Shown: in pieces, positions 17,124 through 25,781 of the stretch
Numbering within the stretch: the first letter of the stretch is position 1
Layout of the letters: each line of letters begins with the position of its first letter
Source of the DNA: Acuticoccus yangtzensis
Lineage (GTDB): Bacteria > Pseudomonadota > Alphaproteobacteria > Rhizobiales > Amorphaceae
Direction of reading: 5' to 3'
DNA: 64,000 bases
Assembly: GCF_001927245.1 (NCBI RefSeq)
Contig: NZ_MJUX01000012.1
Location: forward strand, 28,170 to 92,169
Made by a program: the position numbers and the translations under genes
Notes under the pieces: generated by a model
The model's database searches: none
What the model was told of the DNA's origin: nothing
The model's input: the letters and a program-made list of their open reading frames with translations, nothing else

Positions 17124-18335
17124 ATGAACGACGACATCGAACCCGGCGCGAACCCCGCCCCGCCGCCGAGCCGAGACGCCGCCGCGACCGATAAGCCCGC
17201 CGCAACGGCCGCGCCCGCGGCCGCCGATGCACCCGGCGCACACGCGGCCGCCCCGCCGCAGCCGCTCCTCACCACCATCACCGCATCGCGCGGCTTCGCC
17301 CAGTGGCTGGCGCTGCACAACGCCTCGCTCGCCTTCACCTCCTACCAGACGGGCCAATTCTTCCTCGTCGGCGTGCGGCCGGACGGGGCGCTGTCGCTGC
17401 ACCAGCGCAACTTCGTGCGCGCCATGGGCCTCGCCGGGAACAGCCAGACGCTGCTGCTGGCGGGCCTTGCCCAAATCTGGCGGTTCGAGAACGTGCTCGG
17501 CCCCGACCAGCGCGCCAACGCCCACTTCGATCGGCTCTACGTGCCCCGCCGCGGCCACACCGTCGCCGACCTCGACGTCCACGAGCTCGGCATCGACCGC
17601 GCCGGGCGGCTCCTTTTCGTCAACACCAAATATTCCTGCCTCGCCACCGACAGCACGCTCCATTCCTTCAAGCCCGTCTGGCGCCCGCCTTTCGTCTCCC
17701 GCCTCGCCCCGGAGGACCGCTGCCACCTCAACGGCCTCGCCATGGAGGAGGGCGTTCCGCGCTACGTCACCGCCGTCGCCACCACCGACATCGTCGACGG
17801 CTGGCGCGACAAGCGGCGCGACGGCGGCGTGGTGGTGGAGATCGCGACCGACCGCATCCTTGCCGAGGGCCTCTCCATGCCGCACTCGCCGCGGGTGCAT
17901 CAGGGCGCGGTGTGGGTGCTCGATTCCGGCAACGGATATTTGACGCGCATCGACCCCGAGACCGGCGCGGCCGAGCGTGTCGCCTTCTGCCCCGGCTTCC
18001 TGCGCGGCCTGTCCTTCCATGGCGGTTACGCGGTCGTCGGCCTATCGCTCGCCCGCCACGAGGGCGTCTTCTCCGGGCTTCCCTTGCAGGAGGCGCTGGA
18101 GGCGCGCGGCGCCGACCCCTGGTGCGGCGTCCAGATCGTCGACACGCGCAACGGCGACATCGTCGAATGGCTGCGGCTGGAAGGCGCCGTGCGCGAGCTC
18201 TTCGACGTGCGCGTCCTGCCCGGCGTGCGCTGCCCCATGGCGCTGCCGACCTTCGGCCCGGAACTCGCCAGCTTCATCACCATCGAGGCGCCCGACCGCC
18301 CGCTGTCTGAGCGCGGCTGGTCCGCGCCCGCCTGA
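17124..18335 (+). CDS. TIGR03032 family protein of unknown function
   Basis: A 403-residue protein. After an Ala/Pro-rich first 50 residues the sequence shows blocks that I recognise from the TIGR03032 family: FLVGVRPDG, HLNGLAMEEG, MPHSPR, WVLDSGNGYL, FCPGFLRGLSF and GVQIVDTRNGDIVEWLRLEG. The repeated beta-rich blocks suggest a propeller fold. The family has no established function. There is no signal peptide. It is divergent from the giant autotransporter across a 215-base spacer, and 28 bases ahead of an exported amidohydrolase, with which it may be co-transcribed. Confidence 0.75.
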   Translation: MNDDIEPGANPAPPPSRDAAATDKPAATAAPAAADAPGAHAAAPPQPLLTTITASRGFAQWLALHNASLAFTSYQTGQFFLVGVRPDGALSLHQRNFVRAMGLAGNSQTLLLAGLAQIWRFENVLGPDQRANAHFDRLYVPRRGHTVADLDVHELGIDRAGRLLFVNTKYSCLATDSTLHSFKPVWRPPFVSRLAPEDRCHLNGLAMEEGVPRYVTAVATTDIVDGWRDKRRDGGVVVEIATDRILAEGLSMPHSPRVHQGAVWVLDSGNGYLTRIDPETGAAERVAFCPGFLRGLSFHGGYAVVGLSLARHEGVFSGLPLQEALEARGADPWCGVQIVDTRNGDIVEWLRLEGAVRELFDVRVLPGVRCPMALPTFGPELASFITIEAPDRPLSERGWSAPA

Positions 18336-18363
18336 CCCTTTCTTGGCCTGCACGGAGACCCCG

Positions 18364-20205
18364 TTGAAACACCTACCGCTCGCCGCCGCGCTGCTGGCCG
18401 GATCCATGCTCTGGACCGGCGCCGCCACCGCGCAACAGATCGCCGACACCATCTATTCCGGCGGCCCCATCGTCACCATCGATGATGCCCGCCCCACCGC
18501 CGAGGCGGTGGCGGTGAAGGACGGGCGCATCGTCGCCGTCGGCACGCTGGACGCCATGGACGCCTTCCGCGGCGAGGCGACGGAGGCCTTCGACCTCGCC
18601 GGGCGCGCCATGCTGCCGGGCTTCGTCGACAGTCACGGCCACGTTGTCTTCGGCGGCCTGCAGGCGCTGTCGGCCAATCTCCTCTCCCCGCCGGACGGCA
18701 AGGTGACCGACATCGCCAGCCTGCAAGCCACGCTGAAGAGCTGGATGGAGGCGAACGCCGACGAGGTGAAGAAGGTCGGCGTCGTCGTCGGCTTCGGTTA
18801 CGACAACGCCCAGCTTTCCGAGCTGCGCCACCCGACCCGCGCCGAGCTCGACGCGGTGACGACCGACTATCCCGTCATCATCGTCCACCAGTCCGGCCAT
18901 CTGGGCGTTGCCAACTCCAAGGCGCTGGAGGTGGCGGGGATCACCGACGCGACGCAGAACCCGCCCGGCGGCGTCTACCAGCGGAGCGCCGACGGCACCC
19001 TGAACGGCGTGATGGAGGAATACGCCTTCTTCCCGGTGCTGATCAAAAACCTCGCCGGCCTCGGCCCGGCCGGGCTGGAATCCTTCACCAAGGCGGGCGC
19101 CGCGTTGTGGGCGAGCTTCGGCTACACCACCGCCCAGGAGGGCCGCTCGACGCCTGCCATCGTCGAGGCCATCCGCGCCGTGGGCGGCACCGGAGACCTT
19201 CCCATCGACGTCGTGACCTTCCCCGACGTTCTGGAGGCGCGCGACTTCATCGCCGCCAACGTTGCGCCGGACTATACCGACCGGGTGCGCGTCGGCGGCT
19301 GCAAGCTCACCATCGACGGCTCGCCCCAGGGCTTCACCGCCCTGCGCGACCGGCCCTATTACGACCCGGTCGGCGACTATCCCCCCGGCTATGCGGGCTA
19401 CGCCGCCGTCACCATGGACGAGGTCCAGGACGCGGTGAACTGGTGCTACGATAACGGCATTCAGATCATCACCCACGCCAACGGCGAGGGCGCGTCCGAC
19501 ATGCTGATCGCCGCCATCGACGCCGCCCAGGCGACCTATGGCGCGAAGCCGATCCGCCCCGTCCTCGTCCACGGCCAGTTCGTGCGCCAAGACCAGATCG
19601 ACAGCTACAAGCGCCTCGGCGTGTTTCCGTCGCTGTTCCCGATGCACACCTTCTACTGGGGCGACTGGCACCGCGATCACACGGTGGGGCCGGTGAATGC
19701 CGACAACATTTCGCCCACCGGCTGGGTGCGTGAGCGGGGCATGATCTTCGGCACCCACCACGACGCGCCGGTGGCCTTCCCCGATTCTATGCGCGTTCTC
19801 GCCGCGACGGTCACCCGGCGCACGCGCTCCGGCGACATTCTGGGCCCCGCCCAGCGCGTCGACGTCATGACGGCGCTGAAGGCGATGACGATCTGGCCCG
19901 CCTGGCAGCACTTCGAGGAGGCCGACAAGGGGTCCATCGAGGTCGGCAAGCTCGCCGATTTCGTGATCCTGTCGCAGGACCCCACCGCCGTCGATCCCGA
20001 GACGCTGGCCGACCTTCAGGTCATGTCCACCATCAAGGACGGCACGGTGGTCTTCACCCGCGGCGACGAAAACGGGGACGGCGGCATGCGCCAGGGCCGC
20101 ATGCAATCGCCGTTCGGCGCCGACCCCGTCACCGCCCACCTTCTGCTGCACGCCATGTATGACGGCCTCGGCGCCACCCCGGACGCCGGCCACATGCACC
20201 GCTGA
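18364..20205 (+). CDS. Exported amidohydrolase, YtcJ-like (amidohydrolase family 3)
   Basis: A 613-residue protein. I chose the TTG at 18364: GGAG lies six to seven bases upstream, and it yields a classic signal peptide (KHLPLAAALLAGSMLWTGAATAQQ). The ATG at 18406 would cut the signal in half. The metal-dependent hydrolase barrel shows GFVDSHGHV (first HxH metal ligands), IIVHQSGHLGVANSKAL, the THANGEGAS and VHGQFV histidines, and the closing LADFVILSQDP. YtcJ-like enzymes hydrolyse N-acyl or formyl groups; the substrate is unknown. Export to the periplasm is less common for this family. Confidence 0.85.
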   Translation: MKHLPLAAALLAGSMLWTGAATAQQIADTIYSGGPIVTIDDARPTAEAVAVKDGRIVAVGTLDAMDAFRGEATEAFDLAGRAMLPGFVDSHGHVVFGGLQALSANLLSPPDGKVTDIASLQATLKSWMEANADEVKKVGVVVGFGYDNAQLSELRHPTRAELDAVTTDYPVIIVHQSGHLGVANSKALEVAGITDATQNPPGGVYQRSADGTLNGVMEEYAFFPVLIKNLAGLGPAGLESFTKAGAALWASFGYTTAQEGRSTPAIVEAIRAVGGTGDLPIDVVTFPDVLEARDFIAANVAPDYTDRVRVGGCKLTIDGSPQGFTALRDRPYYDPVGDYPPGYAGYAAVTMDEVQDAVNWCYDNGIQIITHANGEGASDMLIAAIDAAQATYGAKPIRPVLVHGQFVRQDQIDSYKRLGVFPSLFPMHTFYWGDWHRDHTVGPVNADNISPTGWVRERGMIFGTHHDAPVAFPDSMRVLAATVTRRTRSGDILGPAQRVDVMTALKAMTIWPAWQHFEEADKGSIEVGKLADFVILSQDPTAVDPETLADLQVMSTIKDGTVVFTRGDENGDGGMRQGRMQSPFGADPVTAHLLLHAMYDGLGATPDAGHMHR

Positions 20206-20220
20206 GCGCAGCTTTATTTC

Positions 20221-20250
20221 CGGTTGTGTTTTGCGCGCGAAACACAACCG
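20221..20250. other. Perfect 11-bp inverted repeat after the amidohydrolase gene
   Basis: CGGTTGTGTTT, an eight-base GC loop (TGCGCGCG), and AAACACAACCG form a perfect hairpin 15 bases after the stop codon. There is no T-run on either strand, so it is not a standard intrinsic terminator. It abuts the broken PIN gene and may mark the junction of the deletion. Confidence 0.55.
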
Positions 20251-20252
20251 AC

Positions 20253-20366
20253 GAACGCGACACCTCGAGCGCCGCCAAGGCGCTCCTCCACGGCCTGACG
20301 GTGGTGACGCGCAACCGCCGCGACTTCGAGCCGATGGGCACGGCGCTCTTGACCCCCTGGGTCTGA
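20253..20366 (+). pseudogene. C-terminal remnant of a PIN-domain (VapC/FitB-type) toxin
   Basis: The frame ending at the TGA of 20364-20366 reads AKALLHGLTVVTRNRRDFEPMG followed by TALLTPWV. This is the standard C-terminus of FitB/VapC ribonucleases, including the terminal catalytic Asp region (TRNRRDF). Nothing upstream encodes the N-terminal DTN, Glu or DAMIAA parts, and there is no start codon, so only about 30 of roughly 135 residues survive. It is interrupted at the hairpin beside the amidohydrolase gene. Confidence 0.7.
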
Positions 20367-20459
20367 GGCGGCGTTCCATAAGTCTCCTTCTACGCCGGAC
20401 TCGGTCATCGCCGAAGCAGCGATACAAGACCCGGCGGCGGCTCCTGCGCGCACGAAAAT

Positions 20460-20484
20460 GGGCCGCCGATGCGATCGGCGGCCC
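20460..20484 (-). terminator. Intrinsic terminator of the alcohol dehydrogenase operon
   Basis: GGGCCGCCGAT and ATCGGCGGCCC pair perfectly over 11 bp around a three-base loop, 35 bases past the dehydrogenase stop on the minus strand, followed by ATTTTCG on that strand. Confidence 0.7.
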
Positions 20485-20518
20485 GTCTCGGTTCGCGGCA
20501 TTTCGTGGCGGTCGGGCG

Positions 20519-21697
20519 TTACACCCCGCCAGGCTTCAGGACGACCTTCGTCCACGTGTCCTGCTCGTTCTTGAAGTTGGCGTAGCCGGTGGGCGCCTCG
20601 TCCAGCGGCAGGCGGTGGCTGATGAGGAAGGTCGTGTCGAGCTCACCCTCTTCGATGCGCTTCAGCAGCTCGTGCGTGTAGCGCTGGACGTGCGTCTGCC
20701 CGGTGCGGACCTGCAGCCCCTTCTCCATCAACGCGCCGAGGGGGAAGGTGTCGAGGAAGCCGCCATAGACACCGGGGATCGAAACCCGGCCGCCCTTGCG
20801 CACCGCCATCAGCGCCTCACGCAAGGCGTGCCCCACATCCGCGCCGATGCCGACCTTCTGCTTGATCGTATCCATCACGTTGTCGAGGGCGAAGCCGTGG
20901 CTCTCCATGCCGACAGCGTCGATCACCGCATCCGGCCCCAGACCGCCGCTCATCTCCATCAGCGCCTGAAGCACCGACGTCTCGCGGAAGTTGATCGTCT
21001 TCGCGCCCAGCCGCTGCGCAAGCTCCAGGCGGTGGGGATAGTGGTCGATCGCGATCACCTGATGGGCCCCCATCGCAAGGGCCGACTGCACCGCGAACAG
21101 ACCGACGGGACCGGCACCCCACACTGCCACGGTGTCGCCCTCTTCGATGTCGCAATTCTCTGCCGCCATCCAGCCGGTCGGCAGAATGTCGGACAGGAAG
21201 AGCACTTTCTCGTCCTCCAGATGGTCGGGGATGACGATGGGGCCGACGTCGGAGAAGGGCACGCGCACATATTCGGCCTGGCCGCCCGGATAGCCGCCGG
21301 TGAGGTGCGAGTAGCCGAACAGAGCGCTGACCGCGTGGCCGTAGAGCGTCTCGGAAATGTCCTGTTTGGCGACGGGGTTGGAGTTGTCGCACGCCGAGTA
21401 GAGCTTCTTCTCGCAGAAGAAGCAGCTGCCGCAGGAGATGGTGAACGGCACGACGACGCGCTGCCCCACCTTCAGCGTCGACCCCGGCCCCACGTCGACG
21501 ACCTCGCCCATGAATTCGTGGCCGAGAATGTCCCCCGGCAGAACGCCCGGAATGACACCGTCATAAAGGTGGAGGTCGGAACCGCAGATCGCTGTGGACG
21601 TGATCTTCAGGATCGCGTCGCGCGGGTTCATGATTTCGGGATCGGGCATCGTTTCGACGCGCACGTCGTGCGTGCCGTGCCAAGTCAGAGCGCGCAT
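20519..21697 (-). CDS. Zinc-dependent alcohol dehydrogenase, FDH-like subgroup
   Basis: A 392-residue medium-chain dehydrogenase. Catalytic zinc ligands are visible in [12 protein letters not shown] and GHEFMGEV; the structural zinc loop is [15 protein letters not shown]. The NAD site is [15 protein letters not shown]. It resembles glutathione-independent formaldehyde dehydrogenase-like proteins that accompany stress genes in Rhizobiales. Substrate unknown. It is the final gene of a minus-strand unit: the upstream SRPBCC gene ends two bases before its ATG, so the two are surely co-translated. Confidence 0.9.
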   Translation of the reverse strand: MRALTWHGTHDVRVETMPDPEIMNPRDAILKITSTAICGSDLHLYDGVIPGVLPGDILGHEFMGEVVDVGPGSTLKVGQRVVVPFTISCGSCFFCEKKLYSACDNSNPVAKQDISETLYGHAVSALFGYSHLTGGYPGGQAEYVRVPFSDVGPIVIPDHLEDEKVLFLSDILPTGWMAAENCDIEEGDTVAVWGAGPVGLFAVQSALAMGAHQVIAIDHYPHRLELAQRLGAKTINFRETSVLQALMEMSGGLGPDAVIDAVGMESHGFALDNVMDTIKQKVGIGADVGHALREALMAVRKGGRVSIPGVYGGFLDTFPLGALMEKGLQVRTGQTHVQRYTHELLKRIEEGELDTTFLISHRLPLDEAPTGYANFKNEQDTWTKVVLKPGGV

Positions 21698-21699
21698 GT

Positions 21700-22383
21700 T
21701 CAGTCTCCCTGCGACGTCGGGCGGTGGTTGCGGGAGATGGCGATCTCGCCTGTCTCCATCAGCATCTTGAGACGCTTCAGGTCGCGCCGGCCCTGGATGG
21801 CGGGCTCCTTCTGGAACAGCGCGGCGATGGCGCGGCCGATCTCGCCGAACGGGGCCTTGTAGGCGATTACCGCCTCAACCTCGGTGCCGCGGCCGGCCGG
21901 GGCGTCGCGCAGGAGGATCTTGCCACGCGTTTCGATCTCGGAGCCCTCGACGGAGCGCCAGGCGATCTCCTCGTTCTCGCGGTCGGTGACGATTTCGGTC
22001 TCGACGTCGAAGTTCACACCGGCGGGGCCGGCGATGGTCCACACCGCGCGCGTGTCCCCTGTGCGCTTCACCTTATGGATGTTCTCCATGAAGCGGGCGA
22101 GCTGGGCGGGGTCCTTGAACACCGCATAGACGTCCGCGCGGGGGCGGTTGATGGTGACGGTGCGGCCGACGACGTCGTGCTTGCCGAAACGGGCCAGGCC
22201 GCGGCGGGTGCGCCCAGGCGCCGAATCGGATGCGCCGGAGCGGTGCGGCCGCTCGATCAGTGCGGTGACGGCGATGAGGCCGACGGCGGCCGCCGCCAAG
22301 GCACCGGCGCCGGCCCATCGGTGGGACGAACGGTCGGCCTCGGGCGCCTCTCCCGCGGGCGGGGCGTGATGAGTGAGGGTCAT
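21700..22383 (-). CDS. Membrane-anchored SRPBCC (polyketide cyclase/dehydrase-like) protein
   Basis: A 227-residue protein. One N-terminal membrane segment ([18 protein letters not shown]) is followed by a START/SRPBCC domain opening with [27 protein letters not shown] and closing with an amphipathic helix ([14 protein letters not shown]). These domains bind hydrophobic ligands. Commonly encoded next to stress-induced dehydrogenases in Rhizobiales. Start chosen at MTLTHH (22383); the frame upstream is not conserved-looking. It sits between DUF2934 and the alcohol dehydrogenase. Confidence 0.75.
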   Translation of the reverse strand: MTLTHHAPPAGEAPEADRSSHRWAGAGALAAAAVGLIAVTALIERPHRSGASDSAPGRTRRGLARFGKHDVVGRTVTINRPRADVYAVFKDPAQLARFMENIHKVKRTGDTRAVWTIAGPAGVNFDVETEIVTDRENEEIAWRSVEGSEIETRGKILLRDAPAGRGTEVEAVIAYKAPFGEIGRAIAALFQKEPAIQGRRDLKRLKMLMETGEIAISRNHRPTSQGD

Positions 22384-22414
22384 GATATCAACGGGTGTCC
22401 ATGGGTCAGATCGA

Positions 22415-22660
22415 TCAGATACGGGGGGACGGAACGGCGCCGATCGGCGCCTCGTCCGAACTCGGAGCGGCGTCGCCCTCGGGGCGATAGGCGTCCGGCA
22501 CCGGCGGGGGCGTTCCCATTTCGCCGTGCTGCCGCGCCGCGATCTCACGCCACGCCTCGTTCCAATGCGCTTCGCGTCTTCCGTCCGGCCGGCCTTCCGC
22601 CTCCCAAAGGGCGTAGGCTCTCTGCCGGATGCGGTGTTCGAGCTCGTTGTCGTTGTCCAT
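22415..22660 (-). CDS. DUF2934 domain protein
   Basis: An 81-residue protein. Residues 8-48 (EHRIRQRAYALWEAEGRPDGRREAHWNEAWREI) are the DUF2934 signature, a short amphipathic module of unknown function common in Rhizobiales and often found in stress-induced loci. The tail is acidic and Pro-rich. Start is MDNDNEL at 22660. Probably the first gene of the unit with the SRPBCC and alcohol dehydrogenase genes; the AT-rich stretch at 22750-22830 upstream likely holds its promoter. Confidence 0.8.
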   Translation of the reverse strand: MDNDNELEHRIRQRAYALWEAEGRPDGRREAHWNEAWREIAARQHGEMGTPPPVPDAYRPEGDAAPSSDEAPIGAVPSPRI

Positions 22661-22945
22661 GATGCCGGTCCTTCTCGAGCGGCCGGGTCTCATCCGCGTG
22701 GGACGCCTCGCCGTTCCGAGGGAAGACGCGGGATCAGGTTTTCGTTCCTGTGAAATGCGCGATTACATTTCATTTCCCGCGCCACATCGAAGAATAAAAA
22801 CATAGATTAAAATAGAACGCTTCAAATGGTCGCGCTTCATCTCATCCGATGCCGGCCGTGCGGGGTGCCATAACTTGAACCGGCCTCCGCTATTGGGCGG
22901 CCGCCAGCCGAAAGGGACGCTGCGACGGGCCGCTCACGCCGGGCG

Positions 22946-24091
22946 TCAGCGGGTCGTCGTTTCGCGAAGCTCATCCATGTCGTGGCAGTTGCTCAGGATC
23001 AGGCCCACCGGGCGCAGACTGTCGATGTTGGCGCAACCAACGACGACGAAAACCGCGATCGGCACGGCGAGAAGCGCACCGACGACACCCCAGATCCAGG
23101 CAAACAAAAGCAGAGCGAAGAACGTGACGAGCGGCGACACGGAGAGCTGACGCCCCTGGAGCCGTGGATCGACGTAGTTGCCCATCACCTGCTCGATCAC
23201 GAGAAGCCCGCCCGCGACCATGAGGGCCGTCCCCCAGTCTTTCGTCGACAAGGCGTAGAGCGCGGGCAAGGCCGCCGCCATGAGTGAACCGATGGTCGGG
23301 ATGTAGTTCAACAGAAAGGCGAGGACGCTCCAGACGATGATGAGGTCGACACCGAAGATCGCAAGCCACGCGCCGTAGAGCAGCGCCGACAGCAGCCCGA
23401 GCCCCGTGCGAACGAGAATGTACCAGCGGAAGCGAACGGCCATGACGCTGAAGGTGGTGTGCCAGCCGGCCGCCCGCCGTTCGCCGAGGGCGTTGATCAT
23501 CTTGTCCCGCCATGTCGGCCCCTCGACAAGCATGAGGACGACGAGGAAGAGGACGAGGACCACCCCGCTGACGACCTGCGTCGCCGCATCCAGAATGGCC
23601 CGGCCATAGGCGCTGGCGTGGGATGCGAGATACGACACGACGCGCTCCAGAACGGCTTCGGCATCGACCTCCAATCCGAATGGATCGCCGAGCTCGATGC
23701 CTTGGAGGATGGACCCGGCATCACCCTCCTGATTGAGCGCAGCGTTGAGCTCGGCCGACACATCCGGAAACTCGCCCTGCGCCTGCCGCGCGGCGAGGAA
23801 GATGCCCGCCAAGAAGGCCGCGAGGACGACGAGCACGATCAGCATCGCCGTCAGATGGCCCAGCCAGCTCAGCCGCTCCGGCACGGCACGGCGGATCCGC
23901 GAATCGACCGGCGCCACCGCGAGCGTGACGAACAATGCGGTGACGAACGGGATCGCAACAACCGCAGCCGTGCGCAGCGCCCACGCAGCGAGAATGGTGA
24001 GGATCGCGGCGAGCAGCCAAGTCACCGTCGAGGTGCGGCGGTCGCCCTGCGCTGATTGAGGCGTCGACACGCCCTGATCGGCATCGGCCAT
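22946..24091 (-). CDS. AI-2E family transporter (TqsA/PerM/YhhT type)
   Basis: A 381-residue inner-membrane protein with about eight hydrophobic segments, in the arrangement of the AI-2 exporter superfamily. A basic N-terminus and two close segments (WLLAAILTILAAWALRTA, VAIPFVTALFVTLAVAP) come first, then a long central soluble part, then VDLIIVWSVLAFLLNYIPTIGSL. This NYIPTIGS loop and the later EQVMGNYVDPRLQGRQLSVSPL are diagnostic. Some members export autoinducer-2, others act as Na+/H+ antiporters, so the substrate is open. Monocistronic. Confidence 0.88.
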   Translation of the reverse strand: MADADQGVSTPQSAQGDRRTSTVTWLLAAILTILAAWALRTAAVVAIPFVTALFVTLAVAPVDSRIRRAVPERLSWLGHLTAMLIVLVVLAAFLAGIFLAARQAQGEFPDVSAELNAALNQEGDAGSILQGIELGDPFGLEVDAEAVLERVVSYLASHASAYGRAILDAATQVVSGVVLVLFLVVLMLVEGPTWRDKMINALGERRAAGWHTTFSVMAVRFRWYILVRTGLGLLSALLYGAWLAIFGVDLIIVWSVLAFLLNYIPTIGSLMAAALPALYALSTKDWGTALMVAGGLLVIEQVMGNYVDPRLQGRQLSVSPLVTFFALLLFAWIWGVVGALLAVPIAVFVVVGCANIDSLRPVGLILSNCHDMDELRETTTR

Positions 24092-24160
24092 TGTTGATCT
24101 CCAGGCGGTGAGATTGCGGGGACATCGGGACGCCGAAGACGCTCCCTGCCTCTATCCGCC

Positions 24161-24186
24161 AACGGCAACGGCCCCCGGTCCGTTCA
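24161..24186 (-). promoter_or_regulatory. Possible EcfG-type general-stress promoter ahead of the AI-2E transporter gene
   Basis: On the minus strand TGAAC, 17 bases, CGTT. This matches the alphaproteobacterial EcfG consensus (GGAAC, 16-17, CGTT) in all but one base and lies about 70 bases before the start codon. A single short match in GC-rich DNA is weak evidence. Confidence 0.3.
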
Positions 24187-24394
24187 ATGGCCTTTGCCTC
24201 GGCCCCGCCGCTCGACGGCGAGGGCGTCGTCGCCCGCCGGTCCTGGAAAGCGCGCCAACGGGGTGGTGGAATCACTTAGGTCAATCGCGTCGCAGATGGG
24301 CGCGAGAGGGAACCGGGCGGAGGGAACACAGGGGCCTTGCTCTTGGTTCAGAACGAACGAGATGCACGGCAGAGGGCGCGCGCCGCCTCGTTGT

Positions 24395-24483
24395 GGGTGG
24401 GCCCTTCCAGGCCTTGCGGGTGGTCCCCTTCCCGGCCTTGCGGGTGGGCCCCTTCCCGGCCTTGCGGCGGGACCCGTCCCGGC
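24395..24483. repeat. 24-bp tandem repeat, about 3.5 copies
   Basis: Unit GGTGGGCCCCTTCCCGGCCT plus TGCG is repeated in tandem with few mismatches, upstream of the short-chain dehydrogenase gene. No coding or known regulatory meaning is apparent. Confidence 0.75.
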
Positions 24484-24546
24484 CGAACCGCCCGGCCTGC
24501 CGCGCCGACGTTCCATCCACCATTCTCAAAGCCATTGGAGCCGACG

Positions 24547-25401
24547 ATGGATCAACCCAATCCCCACCGCCCTGCCCAGAAGCAGCCGATGCCCGGAACC
24601 ACGGACCAGATGATGCCGACCCCGGACCATGGCGAGACGTCCTACGTCGGCCACGGAAGACTGGAGGGCAAGACGACGGTCATCACCGGTAGCGACAGCG
24701 GCATCGGCCGGGCCGTCGCCATCGCCTTCGCCCGCGAAGGTGCAGACGTCGTCATCGCATACCTGTCGGAGGACGAGGATGCCGCGCAGACGGCCCGCCA
24801 CGTCGAGGACGCCGGCCGCAAGGCGATCCTCGTGCGGGGCGATCTCAGCGATCCCTCCCATTGCCGCGCCGTGGTCGAGGAGAGCGTGAAGGCCTTCGGC
24901 CGTATCGACGTCCTCGTCAGCAACGCCGCACACCAGGCGAACTTCGCCGAGTTCGAGGACATCACCGACGAGGAGTGGCGTCACACCTTCGCGGTGAACG
25001 TCGATCCGTTCTTCTACCTCGTGAAGGCGGCGCTGCCCCACATGTCGGAAGGCGGCTCGATCATCGGCACCAGTTCGATCAACGCCGATTCGCCGAACCC
25101 CGGCCTGTTGCCCTACGCCACGACGAAGGGGACGATCCGCGATTTCGTGGCGGGCCTCGGCCAGATGCTGGCGCCGCGCGGGATCCGCGTGAACGCCGTC
25201 GCGCCAGGGCCGGTGTGGACGCCGCTGATCCCCTCCACCCTACCGGCAGAGGACGTGGCGACGTTCGGACAAAACACCCCCATCGGCCGGGCTGCGCAGC
25301 CGAAGGAGCTGGCCCCGCCTTACGTGATGCTCGCCAGCGACGAGGCCAGCTACATCATCGGCGCGACGATCCCCGTCACGGGCGGGCGGCCTTTCGTCTG
25401 A
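24547..25401 (+). CDS. Short-chain dehydrogenase/reductase, YghA-like
   Basis: A 284-residue SDR. The first 38 residues (MDQPNPHRPAQKQP onward) form the hydrophilic leader typical of YghA/general-stress SDRs. The Rossmann cofactor motif is TGSDSGIG, followed by the NAA motif in VSNAAHQ, the catalytic Ser in GTSSINA and YATTK (Tyr and Lys). It ends IPVTGGRPFV. These enzymes reduce aldehydes or ketones with NAD(P)H. Start MDQPNP is 14 bases from the long frame's preceding non-conserved part. It precedes a small hydrophilic protein gene by 67 bases. Confidence 0.88.
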   Translation: MDQPNPHRPAQKQPMPGTTDQMMPTPDHGETSYVGHGRLEGKTTVITGSDSGIGRAVAIAFAREGADVVIAYLSEDEDAAQTARHVEDAGRKAILVRGDLSDPSHCRAVVEESVKAFGRIDVLVSNAAHQANFAEFEDITDEEWRHTFAVNVDPFFYLVKAALPHMSEGGSIIGTSSINADSPNPGLLPYATTKGTIRDFVAGLGQMLAPRGIRVNAVAPGPVWTPLIPSTLPAEDVATFGQNTPIGRAAQPKELAPPYVMLASDEASYIIGATIPVTGGRPFV

Positions 25402-25468
25402 GCGGCCTGAACGTTCCGCCCCTCGCGCGAGTTTCGACACCGCCACAGCGAACGTGAAGGACAACGAC

Positions 25469-25684
25469 ATGACCCACGAAAGAGACCGTTCGGACCAAGA
25501 GCCGGACCGTCCGACCACGGCGCAGCTTCGCAAGGAGATCGACAGTGGTCACACCGGCGACAAGGTGGACCACCCCGACCCGGCGGCTTCACCTCTCGGC
25601 ACGGACGATGAAGCCGCAGGTGATCCTCCCGCGACCAAGGAGGTCGACGAGGCCCTTCGCAAGGAACGGCGTCAGCCGGGTTGA
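25469..25684 (+). CDS. Small hydrophilic Rhizobiales-type hypothetical protein
   Basis: A 71-residue protein, MTHERDRS onward, with GAAGGA upstream. The block LRKEIDSGHTGDKVDHPDPAASPLGTDDEAAG resembles a short conserved hypothetical seen in many Rhizobiales, where it often lies near stress genes. The protein is rich in Asp, Glu, Pro and Lys, without hydrophobic core, so it is probably disordered. A start 15 bases earlier (25454) is possible. Function unknown. Confidence 0.65.
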   Translation: MTHERDRSDQEPDRPTTAQLRKEIDSGHTGDKVDHPDPAASPLGTDDEAAGDPPATKEVDEALRKERRQPG

Positions 25685-25781
25685 GCGGCGGGCGAGCGCT
25701 CCGCCGCCGCGAGGTCGACAACGGCGCCCACGCCGACGGTGAGGAGCTGCGCCGTCATCACCGCCGGGGTGGGCGGCCGCC

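Larger units (their letters stand above)
20206..20518. other. Intergenic region holding hairpins and a toxin remnant
   Basis: This 313-base interval between the amidohydrolase and alcohol dehydrogenase genes contains the 11-bp inverted repeat at 20221, a PIN-domain remnant and the terminator of the alcohol dehydrogenase. Nothing else recognisable is seen. Confidence 0.6.
24092..24546. other. Intergenic region between divergent transporter and dehydrogenase genes
   Basis: No gene is supported in these 455 bases; open frames on both strands are compositional. It holds the candidate stress promoter at 24161 and a tandem repeat at 24395-24483. A plus-strand GGAAC, 17 bases, GGTT near 24319 is a weaker EcfG-like match that could serve the dehydrogenase. 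Confidence 0.5.

Noticed and set aside
20221..20250. Rho-independent terminator for the amidohydrolase
   Set aside because: Strong stem but no T-run on either strand, so kept only as an inverted repeat.
18373..20427. 684-residue minus-strand frame opposite the amidohydrolase
   Set aside because: Complementary shadow; the plus-strand frame has signal peptide, HxH motif and ribosome-binding site.
22741..22830. EcfG promoter before DUF2934
   Set aside because: GGAAC is present on the minus strand near 22743, but no CGTT lies at 16-17 bases; spacing and sequence do not fit.
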